Positions 33,364-43,580 of a DNA stretch of 64,000 nt are shown piece by piece. The stretch spans positions 1,364,001 through 1,428,000 of the forward strand of contig CP015604.1 of the NCBI GenBank assembly GCA_002284875.1. The letters run 5' to 3'. A model generated the notes under the pieces. The model had not been told where the DNA came from. It saw only the letters and a list, made by a program, of their open reading frames with translations, and ran no database searches. Source of the DNA: Actinobacteria bacterium IMCC26103. Its GTDB lineage: Bacteria > Actinomycetota > Actinomycetes > Nanopelagicales > Nanopelagicaceae. Position numbers and translations under genes: made by a program. Each line of letters begins with the position of its first letter. Position 1 is the first letter of the stretch.

Positions 33364-33777
33364 CTAGCGCTTGCCAGCTTTTCGCGCGACTAGACGAGTT
33401 GCCGTCCAATCATTTGCTACAACTAAAGTTGATGTTTGGCTCATACCTGCAATCGGTGCGGCATCTTGAATATCACTTGGCTCAACGTGGCCATCGCGTC
33501 CAACCTTTGGCGTTAAGACCCAAATCGGTCCAGTCTCACTTAAATAGGTGAGGCCATCCATTAATTCATCGACGAGATCTCCGTCACCATCGCGCCACCA
33601 TAAAATCACGGCATCGACTACTTCAGTGGCAGAGCCTTCAACAAATTTTGTTCCGGTGGCGGCTGCGATCTCTTTACGTAGCCCTTCATCGCAATCATCG
33701 TCATAGCCGACTTCAAGGACTATCTCTCCTTGAGCAAATCCCATCCCCTTTGCCACAGGACAAGTCCACCGAAACAT
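33364..33777 (-). CDS. DUF3052 family protein
   Basis: A 137-residue protein conserved in actinobacteria and of unknown role. It shows the family pattern: AQGEIVLEVGYDDDCDEGLR near the start, AVILWWRDGDGDLVDELMD in the middle, WVLTPKVGRDGHVEPSDI and a C-terminal AGMSQTSTLVVANDW. The ordered alpha-beta pattern resembles a compact Rossmann-like fold with no obvious catalytic residues. It is divergent from aceE across 79 bp and followed by the peroxiredoxin gene 9 bp later. Confidence 0.88.
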   Translation of the reverse strand: MFRWTCPVAKGMGFAQGEIVLEVGYDDDCDEGLRKEIAAATGTKFVEGSATEVVDAVILWWRDGDGDLVDELMDGLTYLSETGPIWVLTPKVGRDGHVEPSDIQDAAPIAGMSQTSTLVVANDWTATRLVARKAGKR

Positions 33778-33856
33778 TTGACCTTTGACAAGGGTTTTGT
33801 GAGACGAAATCTCAGCCGATTTTGCCCTACTGCGCCGTAAGCGCGAGAATAGGGGT

Positions 33857-36577
33857 ATGAGTGAGAACTTCGGGGTCCCAGATCAGATCATCGACCAGTT
33901 AGTAGATATCGACCCGACTGAGACCGCTGAATGGCAGGCATCCTTTGATGCAGCCCTGACTAGCGCCGGCCCTGTTCGCGCCCGTTTCCTAATTTTAAAA
34001 TTACTACAGCGCGCACATGAGAAAAATATTGGCGTTGCTGCTCTTCGTAATACCGATTACATCAACACAATTACTCCAGAGAATGAACCAGCTTTTCCAG
34101 GAGACGAAGCAATTGAACGTCGGATCCGTGCCTATATTCGTTGGAATGCTGCGATGTTGGTGCACCGCGCACAACGTCCCGGTATCGGTGTTGGCGGACA
34201 TATTTCAACATATGCATCATCTGCTGCTCTCTATGAAGTTGGATTTAACCACTTCTTCCGCGGCCAAGATCATCCCGGTGGCGGAGATCAGATCTTCTTC
34301 CAGGGACATGCATCTCCTGGAATGTATGCACGTGCATTTATGGAAGGCCGCTTAAGCGAAGATCAATTAGATGGTTTCCGTCAAGAACTTTCACATAAAG
34401 GTGGTGGACTTTCTTCTTATCCGCACCCACGTTTGATGCCGGAGTTCTGGCAGTTCCCAACTGTTTCAATGGGTATTGGTCCAATTAATGCGATTTATCA
34501 AGCACGTTTTAACCGTTACCTACATAACCGCGGCATTAAAGATACAAGCCAGCAAAATGTTTGGGCATTCTTAGGCGATGGTGAAGTTGATGAAGTAGAC
34601 ACATTGGGTGCAATCGGCCTGGCATCACGTGAGAATTTAGATAACTTAACTTTCGTTGTTAACTGTAACTTGCAACGCCTAGATGGTCCGGTGCGCGGTA
34701 ATGGCAAGATTATTCAAGAACTCGAATCAACCTTTGGTGGCGCAGGCTGGAACGTTATTAAGGTCGTATGGGGTCGCGAATGGGATCCACTATTGGCGCA
34801 AGATCGCGAAGGCGCACTCGTAAACATTATGAATACGACTCTTGATGGTGACTACCAAACATTTAAGGGTGAAAGCGGCGCATATATCCGTGAGAACTTC
34901 TTCGGTCGCGATCCACGAACTGCTGCAATGGTCTCTAGTTGGTCAGATGATCAGATCTGGGGTCTAAAGCGCGGCGGACATGATTACCGCAAGTTATATG
35001 CCGCATATGCCGCAGCAACTCAAGGCAATGGCCGCCCAACAGTTATCTTGGCTAAAACAGTTAAGGGCTGGACACTTGGTTCGCACTTTGAAGCCCGTAA
35101 CTCAACGCACCAAATGAAGAAGATGTCACTTGAAGATATCGTTGAATTCCGCGATCGCTTAGGTATTCCAATTGCAGATGACAAATTAGATAAGTACACA
35201 CCTCCTTATTACAAGCCAGCAGAATATTCTGCGGAAGCTAAATACCTGCAAGAACGTCGCGCAGCCCTTGGTGGATCAATTCCACGTCGCCGCAGCATCT
35301 CTCGTCCTTTGGCACAGCCTGCTGATGAAGCATATGAATCAGTACGACGCGGATCAGGTCAGCAAGAGATAGCAACGACAATGGCATTTGTTCGCATGCT
35401 TAAGGATCTAATTAAAGATCCAGGGTTAGGTGCACGTCTTGTGCCGATCATCCCTGATGAAGCGCGTACATTCGGTTTGGATTCACTCTTCCCAACGCTG
35501 AAGATTTATTCACCGCATGGCCAGCAGTACAAATCGGTGGATCGTGAATTAATGCTTTCCTATAAAGAATCAACCGCCGGTGTGATCCTCCATGAAGGTA
35601 TTAATGAAGCAGGGTCCGTTGCCTCATTTACTGCAGTTGGTTCGTCATATTCAACTCATGATGAACCAATGATTCCGATCTATATCTTCTACTCAATGTT
35701 TGGTTTCCAGCGCACAGGAGATGCTTTCTGGGCAGCTTCTGATCAGTTGGTTCGCGGCTTTGTTGTAGGTGCCACCGCAGGTCGCACCACTCTAAATGGT
35801 GAAGGTTTGCAGCATGAAGATGGCCATTCACCGCTGCTAGTTTCAACTAACCCTGCAGTTGTTGCTTATGACCCAGCATTTGCCTACGAACTCGGACACA
35901 TTGTTAAAGATGGTCTGCGCAGAATGTATGGCGAAAATAGTGAAAATATTTATTACTATCTAACTGTTTATAACGAGCCATATATGCAACCGGCTGAACC
36001 AGATAATTTAGATGTAGCAGGTTTGTTAAAGGGAATTTATCTCTACCAGGGCGCGGTCAAACAGCGTAAAAAGAATGCGCAGATCTTGGCATCTGGCGTC
36101 GGTATGAACTGGGCGCTTAAGGCAGCAAAATTACTTGAATCTGATTGGGGCGTTAACGCATCAGTCTGGTCGGTTACCTCATGGAATGAACTTCGTCGCG
36201 ATGGCCTAGCAGTTGATCGCCATAATTTATTAAATCCAAATGATCCGCGCAGCGCTTATGTCACAAATAAGTTAAAGGGTGCCGAAGGTCCAGTAATTGC
36301 AGTAAGTGATTACATGCGCGCAGTTCAAGATCAGATCGCTCCTTGGGTTGAACAAGAGTTTGTCTCACTTGGAACAGATGGCTTTGGTCTATCTGATACT
36401 CGCGGCGCTCTTCGTCGCCACTTCAAGGTTGATGCTGAATCAATCGTTATTGCGACTCTGGCATCCCTTGCTAAATCTGGTCAGGTAAAGCAGAGAGTTG
36501 TGCAGGATGCGATCAATAAGTATCAGATCAATGACATCAACGCTGCCGATCCAGGTAACACTGAAGGCTCAGGCTAA
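33857..36577 (+). CDS. aceE: Pyruvate dehydrogenase E1 component, homodimeric type
   Basis: Thiamine-diphosphate enzyme that decarboxylates pyruvate and passes the acetyl group to the lipoyl domain of E2. At 906 residues it is the full-length single-chain E1 of proteobacteria and actinobacteria. Visible landmarks are [19 protein letters not shown], the ThDP motif starting [11 protein letters not shown] and running to [20 protein letters not shown], and [21 protein letters not shown] in the pyrimidine-binding half. GAGAAT at 33845-33850 lies 6 nt before the ATG, so the mRNA is probably leaderless. No E2 or E3 gene is in the window. Confidence 0.97.
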   Translation: MSENFGVPDQIIDQLVDIDPTETAEWQASFDAALTSAGPVRARFLILKLLQRAHEKNIGVAALRNTDYINTITPENEPAFPGDEAIERRIRAYIRWNAAMLVHRAQRPGIGVGGHISTYASSAALYEVGFNHFFRGQDHPGGGDQIFFQGHASPGMYARAFMEGRLSEDQLDGFRQELSHKGGGLSSYPHPRLMPEFWQFPTVSMGIGPINAIYQARFNRYLHNRGIKDTSQQNVWAFLGDGEVDEVDTLGAIGLASRENLDNLTFVVNCNLQRLDGPVRGNGKIIQELESTFGGAGWNVIKVVWGREWDPLLAQDREGALVNIMNTTLDGDYQTFKGESGAYIRENFFGRDPRTAAMVSSWSDDQIWGLKRGGHDYRKLYAAYAAATQGNGRPTVILAKTVKGWTLGSHFEARNSTHQMKKMSLEDIVEFRDRLGIPIADDKLDKYTPPYYKPAEYSAEAKYLQERRAALGGSIPRRRSISRPLAQPADEAYESVRRGSGQQEIATTMAFVRMLKDLIKDPGLGARLVPIIPDEARTFGLDSLFPTLKIYSPHGQQYKSVDRELMLSYKESTAGVILHEGINEAGSVASFTAVGSSYSTHDEPMIPIYIFYSMFGFQRTGDAFWAASDQLVRGFVVGATAGRTTLNGEGLQHEDGHSPLLVSTNPAVVAYDPAFAYELGHIVKDGLRRMYGENSENIYYYLTVYNEPYMQPAEPDNLDVAGLLKGIYLYQGAVKQRKKNAQILASGVGMNWALKAAKLLESDWGVNASVWSVTSWNELRRDGLAVDRHNLLNPNDPRSAYVTNKLKGAEGPVIAVSDYMRAVQDQIAPWVEQEFVSLGTDGFGLSDTRGALRRHFKVDAESIVIATLASLAKSGQVKQRVVQDAINKYQINDINAADPGNTEGSG

Positions 36578-36583
36578 AAGGCT

Positions 36584-37771
36584 TTAATCAACCTTTACTG
36601 CGCGGGCAAAGAAGGCAGCTGAAATTAACATCGCGGCTGGAATCGTCAAAGCAATTGCAAGCGAACCAGTAAATTGCGCAGTCCAAGCAACGCACGCTTT
36701 CAAAATAAATACTGCCGAGTTATTTATGACTCCCATTTGTCCGACCACTACTGCACTTGGCAGAGATGATCTGCGATTGCCAGCTGTGTAAAAAGTTGGC
36801 GCCATTAGCGATGAACCAGCGCCAGCAAAGATAAATGCGATGCATGTTGCAGCAAGGGCTATGTGCTTATGGCTTGCTGGGATATGTACAGCGATCGTTA
36901 GGAAGGCTAGAAAACCAAATCCGCCGACGAGGGCCAGAAATCTTACGGTGTGGTGGATATGAAAACGCTGGGTAATTCGATTGGCACCAAGACGACCGGT
37001 GATCATTGCAATCATAAAAAAGATATAAGGAAGAGCGGCTAATCCAGCATTTACGCCGATTCGTTCCTTGGCAAATATGGCAGACCAGTCACCAGTTGAG
37101 AATTCTAAGAAAACCGCGCACAAGAGTCCACCGCTAACCAGCCAATCAACTCGAAAAGATGAGAAAAGAGTTCGCAGTGGTAAATGTTCTTCCTTATCTT
37201 CATTTGCCTTCATCAAAATTGGCGATAAGTGATTTACAGAGATAAAGATTAGAAGCCACATCGCAATTGACAAGCCACCGACATGTAGTGCAAGTCCAAT
37301 ATGATTAACAACGAGCGCAGAAATTATAGATGTGGCTAGGGCGCCGAGCGCCCAAATTCCATGCAGCTTAGAAATCGTCAAATCTTTCACGCGGTTCATA
37401 GAGTCAAATGCTTGGGCATTGACTGCAATATGAAAACCAGAAATTCCCCAGCCTAAAATGATGTTAAAGAATAGAAAAAGTGTTGAAGATTTTGTTTGCA
37501 CAATTGAGGAAAGTGCCACAGTCATCAAGGTGGCGTTCGCTAACAAAACCACCTTTGTTCCGAATTTATGAACAATATGCCCGGTAAAGAAGAGACTACC
37601 TAGCGCACCAAGAGTGCCAGTACTGATCAAGGTACCAAACTGGCCATTACTTAAGCCTAGGTTGGCCTTTACTTCAGGAAATCTTGGCACCCAGGCCATA
37701 ATAAAAATTGCAAAGACAAAGAAGAGTACTTGCAGCAGTGCATCCTCAACCTTTGGCGAAACAGTTTTCAT
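36584..37771 (-). CDS. Major facilitator superfamily transporter (FucP-like)
   Basis: A 395-residue membrane protein with about twelve helices. The first half has FFTGHIVHKFGTKVVLL at the motif A position (degenerate) and the start WVPRFPEVKANLGLSNGQFG resembles the sugar-porter/fucose-permease-like group. The central loop is charged (MKANEDKEEHLP). The substrate is unknown. It starts one base before the chaperone gene stop in the order of transcription, so the two are closely linked, and it is convergent with aceE with a 6-bp gap. Confidence 0.82.
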   Translation of the reverse strand: MKTVSPKVEDALLQVLFFVFAIFIMAWVPRFPEVKANLGLSNGQFGTLISTGTLGALGSLFFTGHIVHKFGTKVVLLANATLMTVALSSIVQTKSSTLFLFFNIILGWGISGFHIAVNAQAFDSMNRVKDLTISKLHGIWALGALATSIISALVVNHIGLALHVGGLSIAMWLLIFISVNHLSPILMKANEDKEEHLPLRTLFSSFRVDWLVSGGLLCAVFLEFSTGDWSAIFAKERIGVNAGLAALPYIFFMIAMITGRLGANRITQRFHIHHTVRFLALVGGFGFLAFLTIAVHIPASHKHIALAATCIAFIFAGAGSSLMAPTFYTAGNRRSSLPSAVVVGQMGVINNSAVFILKACVAWTAQFTGSLAIALTIPAAMLISAAFFARAVKVD

Positions 37772-38632
37772 TTAAAAGAGCGCATTTGCTAGCGCTGCGC
37801 GCGCCTTTATTACTCGCGGATCAGCTTGATCTACCAAGGCAAATAGCTCAAGTAAGCGATCTTTAACTCTCTTCTGTTCTGCGCCATCTAAGAGTTGAAT
37901 AAGTCGTAACAAGCGCGCAAAGGCTGGCTCTAAATAACCGCTAACAACTTCTATATCTGCGCATTTCATCTGAACATCTAAATCATCTGGCTCTGTTATT
38001 GCATCTTGCATAATCTTTGCACCATCTAGTCCATCGGTACGTGCAAGCAATTGAGTCTGGGCTAAACCTAGCGTTGCAAAAGTATCCCCTGGCTTGCGCG
38101 CAAGTAACTTCTTATAGGCAGCCTCTGCTGTTGGGAAATCTCCTGCATCTAAGGCAGCGAGTGCTTCCTCTTCTTCCGGTTCAATCTTCTCAACCGGGGC
38201 ATCGCCAACGCCTTGTTCGGCAGCTAGCGCCAATACTTTATCTAGCACCATACGAATCTGTGCTTCGGGATAGGCCTGTTCAAAGAGCGGCACCATCTGT
38301 TCATTGATTATGGCAACGGCAAATGGAACTGCGCGAACTTGCAGAGCCTGCGCAACCTGTGGCTGGGCATCGACATCAACGCGGCCCAGTGACCAGCTAC
38401 TTTCGTATACAATTTCTAAAGCACCAAGAGTTGTAACAACTTCCTGTGATTCAGGTGATCTTGGTGACCAACAAATTAAAATTACTGGTTTGCTCTTTGA
38501 GAGCGCTAAAAATTCATTAGTTAAGTTCTCAGGTGTTATTTCCACTCCTGGCATCGGGCCAGTTGCTTCTGCCTTTGGTTTTCCCAGGGAACTTAAATCA
38601 ACAGCGCGTCCAAAGTTAGGAGGCAGAGTCAT
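37772..38632 (-). CDS. Thioredoxin-like TPR co-chaperone (YbbN type)
   Basis: A 286-residue protein with an N-terminal thioredoxin-fold domain (about 30-145) in which the usual CxxC is replaced by WSPRSPES, so it cannot do thiol exchange. A C-terminal tetratricopeptide region follows (about 150-286; ALAALDAGDFPTAEAAYKKLL and further repeats). This is the actinobacterial form of YbbN/CnoX, a holdase that hands substrates to chaperonins in studied species. The gene begins the base after the DUF4032 stop. Confidence 0.88.
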   Translation of the reverse strand: MTLPPNFGRAVDLSSLGKPKAEATGPMPGVEITPENLTNEFLALSKSKPVILICWSPRSPESQEVVTTLGALEIVYESSWSLGRVDVDAQPQVAQALQVRAVPFAVAIINEQMVPLFEQAYPEAQIRMVLDKVLALAAEQGVGDAPVEKIEPEEEEALAALDAGDFPTAEAAYKKLLARKPGDTFATLGLAQTQLLARTDGLDGAKIMQDAITEPDDLDVQMKCADIEVVSGYLEPAFARLLRLIQLLDGAEQKRVKDRLLELFALVDQADPRVIKARAALANALF

Positions 38633-39862
38633 TTACTTAGCCCCCATTTCTACTCCGGAATCGCGCCTAAAAGGCAGTACATCATCGATATAAGACTGTG
38701 CTGCAAAGGTTAGTCCAACATCGTGGCCTTCGCGCTCACTTAGATACCAGCGATGTTCTAGAACTTCGTGGAAGAACTGCGCTTCTTCAATTCGGCCAGT
38801 TAAATTCTGCGGAATCATCTCAACAATTGGACGATAAGTTTCATTAAGCCAGCGCCTTGCTGAATCTGCAATCGGTGGTTTTGGACTCTCTTCGCGACCA
38901 CGGAAGCGATCAAGGGATGCAAGTAAGCGTTTTGCTTGCAAAGCCTCAGTCTCTAAACCAGTTAGCTCGCGCAAGCGATTGCGGTGATAGCCAGGTGCAA
39001 CCAGCTTTGGTTGGAAATACAATTTTTGCGATTCGCCATCTAGGGATACTGATACCTCATCAACTGCAAAACCCAGATCATGTAATTGGCGCATGGCACG
39101 TTCTACCGCATGGCGATCCTTCGGATCTAAGACTTGACGTTCTTTTAGCGCTTTCCATATTCGGTGATAACGCTTGATCACTGCTTCACTGGCACGAATT
39201 GGATCCATTCCTGGGTAGAGAACTCCAGAGAGCGCTAAATCTTCTAGTTCGGCAGCAACGTTAAAGTGGGCGATCTCTAAATCATGTTCTCGTTGGCCAT
39301 CGCTAAGTGATTTCTGGAATTCGCCGGTTTCCGCATCTACCAAGTAAGCAGCAAATGCTTCAGCATCGCGACGAAATAGAGTGTTTGAAAGTGAGCAATC
39401 TCCCCACCAAAATCCCAGTAAATGTAATTGCACCAAGAGCAACGCCAGCGCATTTGCCATCATCGTTATGTCATTGGACGTTACATCTTTACCACTTAAT
39501 AGAACGCGATAAGGAAGTGAATATGGAAGGAAACGTGTAACAAGTGCGCAAGGAAGTTCTTCATTTGCTTCATTTGTACGCCCTTCAATTACTGCAATGG
39601 ATTGCACACTAGGTGCACCTAGATGAGCAAGCTCGCGCAGGGCTTTATATTCGCGATTGGCAAACTCAGAAACGGTTTCTTTGACTGCATAGACTTCTGA
39701 ATCAGGGTCATCGGTTGATCGCACCAAACGAACCACGTGGCGCGATATACCGCGCTTTTCCGCAAGAGCTGGATCTTCTGGCCATTCTTCCAAATTGATC
39801 TGCCAGGGCAGCCCGGTAACGGCGGCGATTTCCTCGCCTAATCCCGTAATGCGCAACGCCAT
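38633..39862 (-). CDS. DUF4032 protein with kinase-like fold
   Basis: A 409-residue protein. The first two thirds resemble lipopolysaccharide-kinase/RIO-type folds: an AVKETVSEF strand with a likely Lys, LALLLVQLHLLGFWWGDCSLSNTLF carrying the catalytic-loop pattern GDxxxxN, and YLVDAETGEF in the place of the DxG-type motif. The last third is the DUF4032 extension. No substrate is known. ATG 39862 is chosen because longer frames run into the divergent gene at 39894. A TATTCT on the minus strand (39882-39887) overlaps the -10 of that gene. Confidence 0.82.
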   Translation of the reverse strand: MALRITGLGEEIAAVTGLPWQINLEEWPEDPALAEKRGISRHVVRLVRSTDDPDSEVYAVKETVSEFANREYKALRELAHLGAPSVQSIAVIEGRTNEANEELPCALVTRFLPYSLPYRVLLSGKDVTSNDITMMANALALLLVQLHLLGFWWGDCSLSNTLFRRDAEAFAAYLVDAETGEFQKSLSDGQREHDLEIAHFNVAAELEDLALSGVLYPGMDPIRASEAVIKRYHRIWKALKERQVLDPKDRHAVERAMRQLHDLGFAVDEVSVSLDGESQKLYFQPKLVAPGYHRNRLRELTGLETEALQAKRLLASLDRFRGREESPKPPIADSARRWLNETYRPIVEMIPQNLTGRIEEAQFFHEVLEHRWYLSEREGHDVGLTFAAQSYIDDVLPFRRDSGVEMGAK

Positions 39863-39893
39863 AGCGCAAGGATATCGCTTTAGAATAGGCGAC

Positions 39894-41009
39894 ATGGCTA
39901 TAACTGATCGCATCAAACGTAAACCTAAGGCAAACACTGCGCCAACAGATTTTGGTACTCAGGGCCACCCATTAGATAGATCACATCCCTTCTACTTTGG
40001 ATTCGTTGGAACTCTTGGAGCCCTTGTCGCCATAGTTTTGATGCGCGCTCTTGCCAGCACCAGCCAGATATTTGTATTAATAATCGTTGCGCTCTTCTTG
40101 GCAACTGGTTTAAATCCTGCAGTAGAAGCGATTCAGCGACGCGGAATGTCACGCACAAATGCAGTTGTAATAATTTTTATCTCAGTAATTGTCTTTGTTA
40201 TTTTCTTTATCGCAGTTGTAATTCCACCGGTTGTTTCACAGGGCACGCAGCTAATCAATAGTGGTCCTGCGCTACTTGCTGAATTGAAAAATAACTCAAC
40301 GATCGCCGATTTAAATACTCAATTTGGCATTATCGATACTCTGCAAGCGAAATTGAAGGAGATAACTGCCGATGGCACCTTAATTATCTCGGCCTTTGGT
40401 GGCGTAATCGGCGTTGGTAAATCTGTACTTTCCGGAACCTTTACCGCGCTAACCGTTTTGATTCTCACCCTTTACTTCATTACCTCCTTGCCACAAATGG
40501 TCGACCTGGGCGTTCGCTTTGTTCCAGCTAGCCGGCGCGATCGGGTCTCTCGCCTGGTCAACGCAGTTATTTCGCGAGTTGGTTCATTCGTTGGCAGTCA
40601 GATAGTTATCGCCTTTATGGCATCTGCCTTTGTCCTTGCGCTATCTCTAGTCTTAGCGCTGCCATCACCAATTGCGATCGCAATGATTGTCTTGGTCTGC
40701 GGATTAATCCCGCTGATCGGTCACTTTATTGGGTGCTCTGTTGTAACAATTATTTCGCTAACCCAATCAGTCTCAACTGGACTCATAGCATTTGTGGCTT
40801 ATGTGGTTTATGTACAGGTCGAAAATTACCTAGTTACTCCCCGCATCATGAAGCGCACCTTGGCTGTGCCTGGTGCAGTAACAATTATTTCAGCATTAAT
40901 TGGATCATCACTTCTTGGTCTAATCGGTGGCTTGCTAGCCGTGCCGGTTGCGGCATCAATAATCTTGATTCTTGATGAAGTGGTATTTCCGAGAGCCGAT
41001 AACTCTTAA
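39894..41009 (+). CDS. AI-2E family transporter (PerM-like)
   Basis: A 371-residue integral membrane protein with a basic N-terminus (KRKPKANTAP), two early helices (about 45-90), a soluble segment (about 120-170), and a bundle of five or six helices including the conserved PIAIAMIVLVCGLIPLIGHFIGC and VENYLVTPRIMKRTLAVPGA near the C-terminus. The family includes TqsA (autoinducer-2 export) and Na+/H+ antiporters, so the substrate is open. TAGAAT (39881-39886) ends 7 nt before the ATG, implying a leaderless mRNA. Confidence 0.88.
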   Translation: MAITDRIKRKPKANTAPTDFGTQGHPLDRSHPFYFGFVGTLGALVAIVLMRALASTSQIFVLIIVALFLATGLNPAVEAIQRRGMSRTNAVVIIFISVIVFVIFFIAVVIPPVVSQGTQLINSGPALLAELKNNSTIADLNTQFGIIDTLQAKLKEITADGTLIISAFGGVIGVGKSVLSGTFTALTVLILTLYFITSLPQMVDLGVRFVPASRRDRVSRLVNAVISRVGSFVGSQIVIAFMASAFVLALSLVLALPSPIAIAMIVLVCGLIPLIGHFIGCSVVTIISLTQSVSTGLIAFVAYVVYVQVENYLVTPRIMKRTLAVPGAVTIISALIGSSLLGLIGGLLAVPVAASIILILDEVVFPRADNS

Positions 41010-41716
41010 ATATCAGTTGGAAGTGGCAAGCGCTTTGGTGCAATAACTTTAGTTATCTCACTTAACACTCGATAAACCGCTGGTTCGCCTACCCAGAGAT
41101 GCTTGGCGCCTTCCACCGGAATTATCTCTATCTGGCTTAATGGTTTAAATCTCTCAATGGCTTGTGGTGGTTGCAAATAATCATCAAACTCGGGAACAAG
41201 TGCAATAACTGGTCGACCATCTTGAGCCCACCATTGCAGATCACTTACTTCTGAAGTGCGAAGCGGTGGTGATAAAAGGATTAACCCTTTAACGCGCGGA
41301 TCTCTGGCGTGACGCAGCGCAAGATCGGTGCCAAATGACCAACCAACTACCCAAAGATTTTCTAACTTCAAGGTATCTAAGGAGTAGCTCATCATCGCTT
41401 CGACATCAAAACGTTCAGCGGTGCCATTATCAAAAACACCGGTACTGGTTCCGGCTTCGCTACTTGTTCCGCGCGAATTAAACCGAATTACTTCAATACC
41501 AGCCATCGCAGGTAATCGATTAGCAGCTTTCTTATAAACATGGCTATCCATCATTCCGCCTGCGGTTGGAAGTGGATGGAGACAAAGGATAGCTCCGGTG
41601 TAATCGGAAAGTGGGGCGGCAACTTCCCCGATTAACTGCTCACCATCGGCGGTAGTAACTGTAAAAGGTGTGCGGTGCGCCGGCAAAATAGTGCTAGGGC
41701 GTACTGGCTGCAACAT
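41006..41716 (-). CDS. Alpha/beta hydrolase
   Basis: A 236-residue cytoplasmic hydrolase. LCLHPLPTAGG is the oxyanion segment, VVGWSFGTDLALRHA holds the nucleophile Ser in GWSFG, PEFDDYLQP the acidic residue and EGAKHLWVG the catalytic His. The pattern is of the small serine hydrolases that act on esters, with no closer assignment. Convergent with the AI-2E family gene (4-bp overlap) and divergent from the aldehyde dehydrogenase by 23 bp. Confidence 0.85.
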   Translation of the reverse strand: MLQPVRPSTILPAHRTPFTVTTADGEQLIGEVAAPLSDYTGAILCLHPLPTAGGMMDSHVYKKAANRLPAMAGIEVIRFNSRGTSSEAGTSTGVFDNGTAERFDVEAMMSYSLDTLKLENLWVVGWSFGTDLALRHARDPRVKGLILLSPPLRTSEVSDLQWWAQDGRPVIALVPEFDDYLQPPQAIERFKPLSQIEIIPVEGAKHLWVGEPAVYRVLSEITKVIAPKRLPLPTDI

Positions 41717-41739
41717 AGATGAGAGTCTAGTCTTTGCCC

Positions 41740-43221
41740 ATGACTACTTTATCCAGCGCAACATTTGCATCTCACTATCCAGTAACCGGTGAAGTGCTTG
41801 CCGAATATCCCATCACCGATCGTGATCAGGTTATTGCTGCCGTTGCTCGTGCGCGTGCGGCATCTGCTGCTTGGCAGAATCTAGGATTTGCTGGCCGTCG
41901 TAAAGTGCTTCTCAAGTGGAGTAATTTATTAATAACAAAGTTAGATGAGATCACTGAACTTGTCTCACGTGAGACTGGTAAACCAGTAAGTGATGCCAAG
42001 TTAGAAGCCTCCCTTGCGGTAGGTCACTTAGGTTGGGCTGCGCGCCATGCCGAAGGTGTAATGCGCACATCCCATCGCTCCCCTGGTGCGTTAATGGCAA
42101 ATATGTCTGCAACTGTTGAGCGCTCACCGGTTGGTGTCGTTGGTGTGATTGGTCCTTGGAACTATCCCATCTTTACTCCAATGGGTTCTATCTCTTACGC
42201 ACTTGCTGCAGGAAATACCGTTGTCTTTAAACCAAGTGAATACACGCCAGGTGTTGGAATGGTGTTGGCACAGACTTTTGCAGAAGTCGCACCGCTGGCT
42301 GACATTTTCATCTGTATTACGGGTCTGGGCGCAACTGGAAAAGATTTATGTGAAAGTGGAGTAGATAAATTGGCATTTACCGGTTCCACCCGCACCGCAA
42401 AGTTAGTAGCCGCATCATGTGCAACCACGATGACTCCGGTTGTTCTCGAATGCGGTGGAAAAGATCCGGTAATAGTTGCAGCAGATGCTGATATTAAGCG
42501 AGCCGCGGATGCAACTATCTGGTCAGCCATGTCTAACGCCGGGCAAACCTGTATTGGTGCCGAACGTGTATATGTCCACGAAAGCGTTGCCGATAAATTT
42601 ATTGAAGAAGCGCTCAAGGTTGCCCGCAAGATTCATCCAGGTGCGCCAGGTGTTGGTAACTACGGGCCAGCAACAATGCCTTCGCAGATCAATGTTATTC
42701 AAGGCCATATCGATGATGCGCTAGCTAAAGGCGCAAAAGCTGTAATGGGTGGATCTGATTCAGTTAAAGCTCCCTTTGTTGAGCCAGTTATCTTGCTCGA
42801 TGTTCCCGAAAATTCCACTGCGATGACGGATGAAACCTTTGGACCAACTATTGCAATCAATCGCGTTAAATCTATGGATGAAGCAATCGCGCTATCTAAT
42901 GCATCTAAATATGGTCTTGGCTCATCTATCTGGTCAAAGCGCCAAGGCAAGAAGATCGCCCGCCAACTTCATTGCGGCATGGTTGCGATTAACTCGACGA
43001 TTTCATTTGCAGCAATTGCTTCGGTGCCATTTGGTGGCGTAAAAGATAGTGGTTATGGACGTATCCATGGCCCTGAAGGAATTCTCGAATTTACTTATCC
43101 GCGTACAGTTGTTCGCGCCCGTTTCCAATTGCCAATTGCATTTACCAGCTTTAAACGCACTAAGGGCAACGATAAGTTAATTGTTACCTTGACGCGCATG
43201 CTTAACGGCCGACTAGGTTAA
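41740..43221 (+). CDS. NAD(P)-dependent aldehyde dehydrogenase, possibly succinate-semialdehyde dehydrogenase
   Basis: A 493-residue member of the ALDH superfamily. It shows GVIGPWNYPIFTP, FKPSEYTPGVG with the cofactor Lys, FTGSTRTAKLV, catalytic Glu in LECGGKDPVIV and catalytic Cys in SNAGQTCIGAERVYV. The ending (PFGGVKDSGYGRIHGPEGI, then a basic tail with LTSFKRT-like residues) resembles the actinobacterial GabD2 group, which would complete GABA breakdown with gabT at 9534; the two are not adjacent, so this is a suggestion. ATG 41740 is 6 nt after TAGTCT (probable leaderless start). Confidence 0.87.
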   Translation: MTTLSSATFASHYPVTGEVLAEYPITDRDQVIAAVARARAASAAWQNLGFAGRRKVLLKWSNLLITKLDEITELVSRETGKPVSDAKLEASLAVGHLGWAARHAEGVMRTSHRSPGALMANMSATVERSPVGVVGVIGPWNYPIFTPMGSISYALAAGNTVVFKPSEYTPGVGMVLAQTFAEVAPLADIFICITGLGATGKDLCESGVDKLAFTGSTRTAKLVAASCATTMTPVVLECGGKDPVIVAADADIKRAADATIWSAMSNAGQTCIGAERVYVHESVADKFIEEALKVARKIHPGAPGVGNYGPATMPSQINVIQGHIDDALAKGAKAVMGGSDSVKAPFVEPVILLDVPENSTAMTDETFGPTIAINRVKSMDEAIALSNASKYGLGSSIWSKRQGKKIARQLHCGMVAINSTISFAAIASVPFGGVKDSGYGRIHGPEGILEFTYPRTVVRARFQLPIAFTSFKRTKGNDKLIVTLTRMLNGRLG

Positions 43222-43533
43222 TTAAAAACGCGGCGCATTGCGTGTGCGCTCGGTATTAGGCCGGCGATTATTTCGCTTGGCCCAACACGCGTTATGCCAG
43301 TGGCGACGACCATCTTCATCGCCATCCATCCAAGCAACTGTATGTGGCGTTGCCATCGGAATTACTTGATCACAACCGGGACAGCGATAAGGTTTATTAG
43401 AACTAGATCCGGTGATCTTTCGAACAATAAAATCACCATCTGCATGTTCTTCAATTGTTTGATTGGAAGTCGCGATATCGCGATCTTCGGTTTTTGGCCT
43501 GCGACCCTTTGGAAAGTTGCGGCGTGGGCTCAT
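43222..43533 (-). CDS. Conserved actinobacterial zinc-ribbon protein
   Basis: A 103-residue basic protein, with many Arg at both ends. The centre has the metal pattern CPGC followed by HTVAW and HWHNACW, probably one zinc site made of Cys and His. Proteins of this size and pattern occur widely in actinobacteria, often loosely labelled ATP/GTP-binding; no function is shown. ATG 43533 (SPRRNFPKGRRP) is preferred; an in-frame ATG at 43563 would run into the divergent transporter promoter. Confidence 0.7.
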   Translation of the reverse strand: MSPRRNFPKGRRPKTEDRDIATSNQTIEEHADGDFIVRKITGSSSNKPYRCPGCDQVIPMATPHTVAWMDGDEDGRRHWHNACWAKRNNRRPNTERTRNAPRF

Positions 43534-43580
43534 AAAGGTATTTTCTCGCACTTTTGCCGACAATGTGGCATGGTTGCCAT

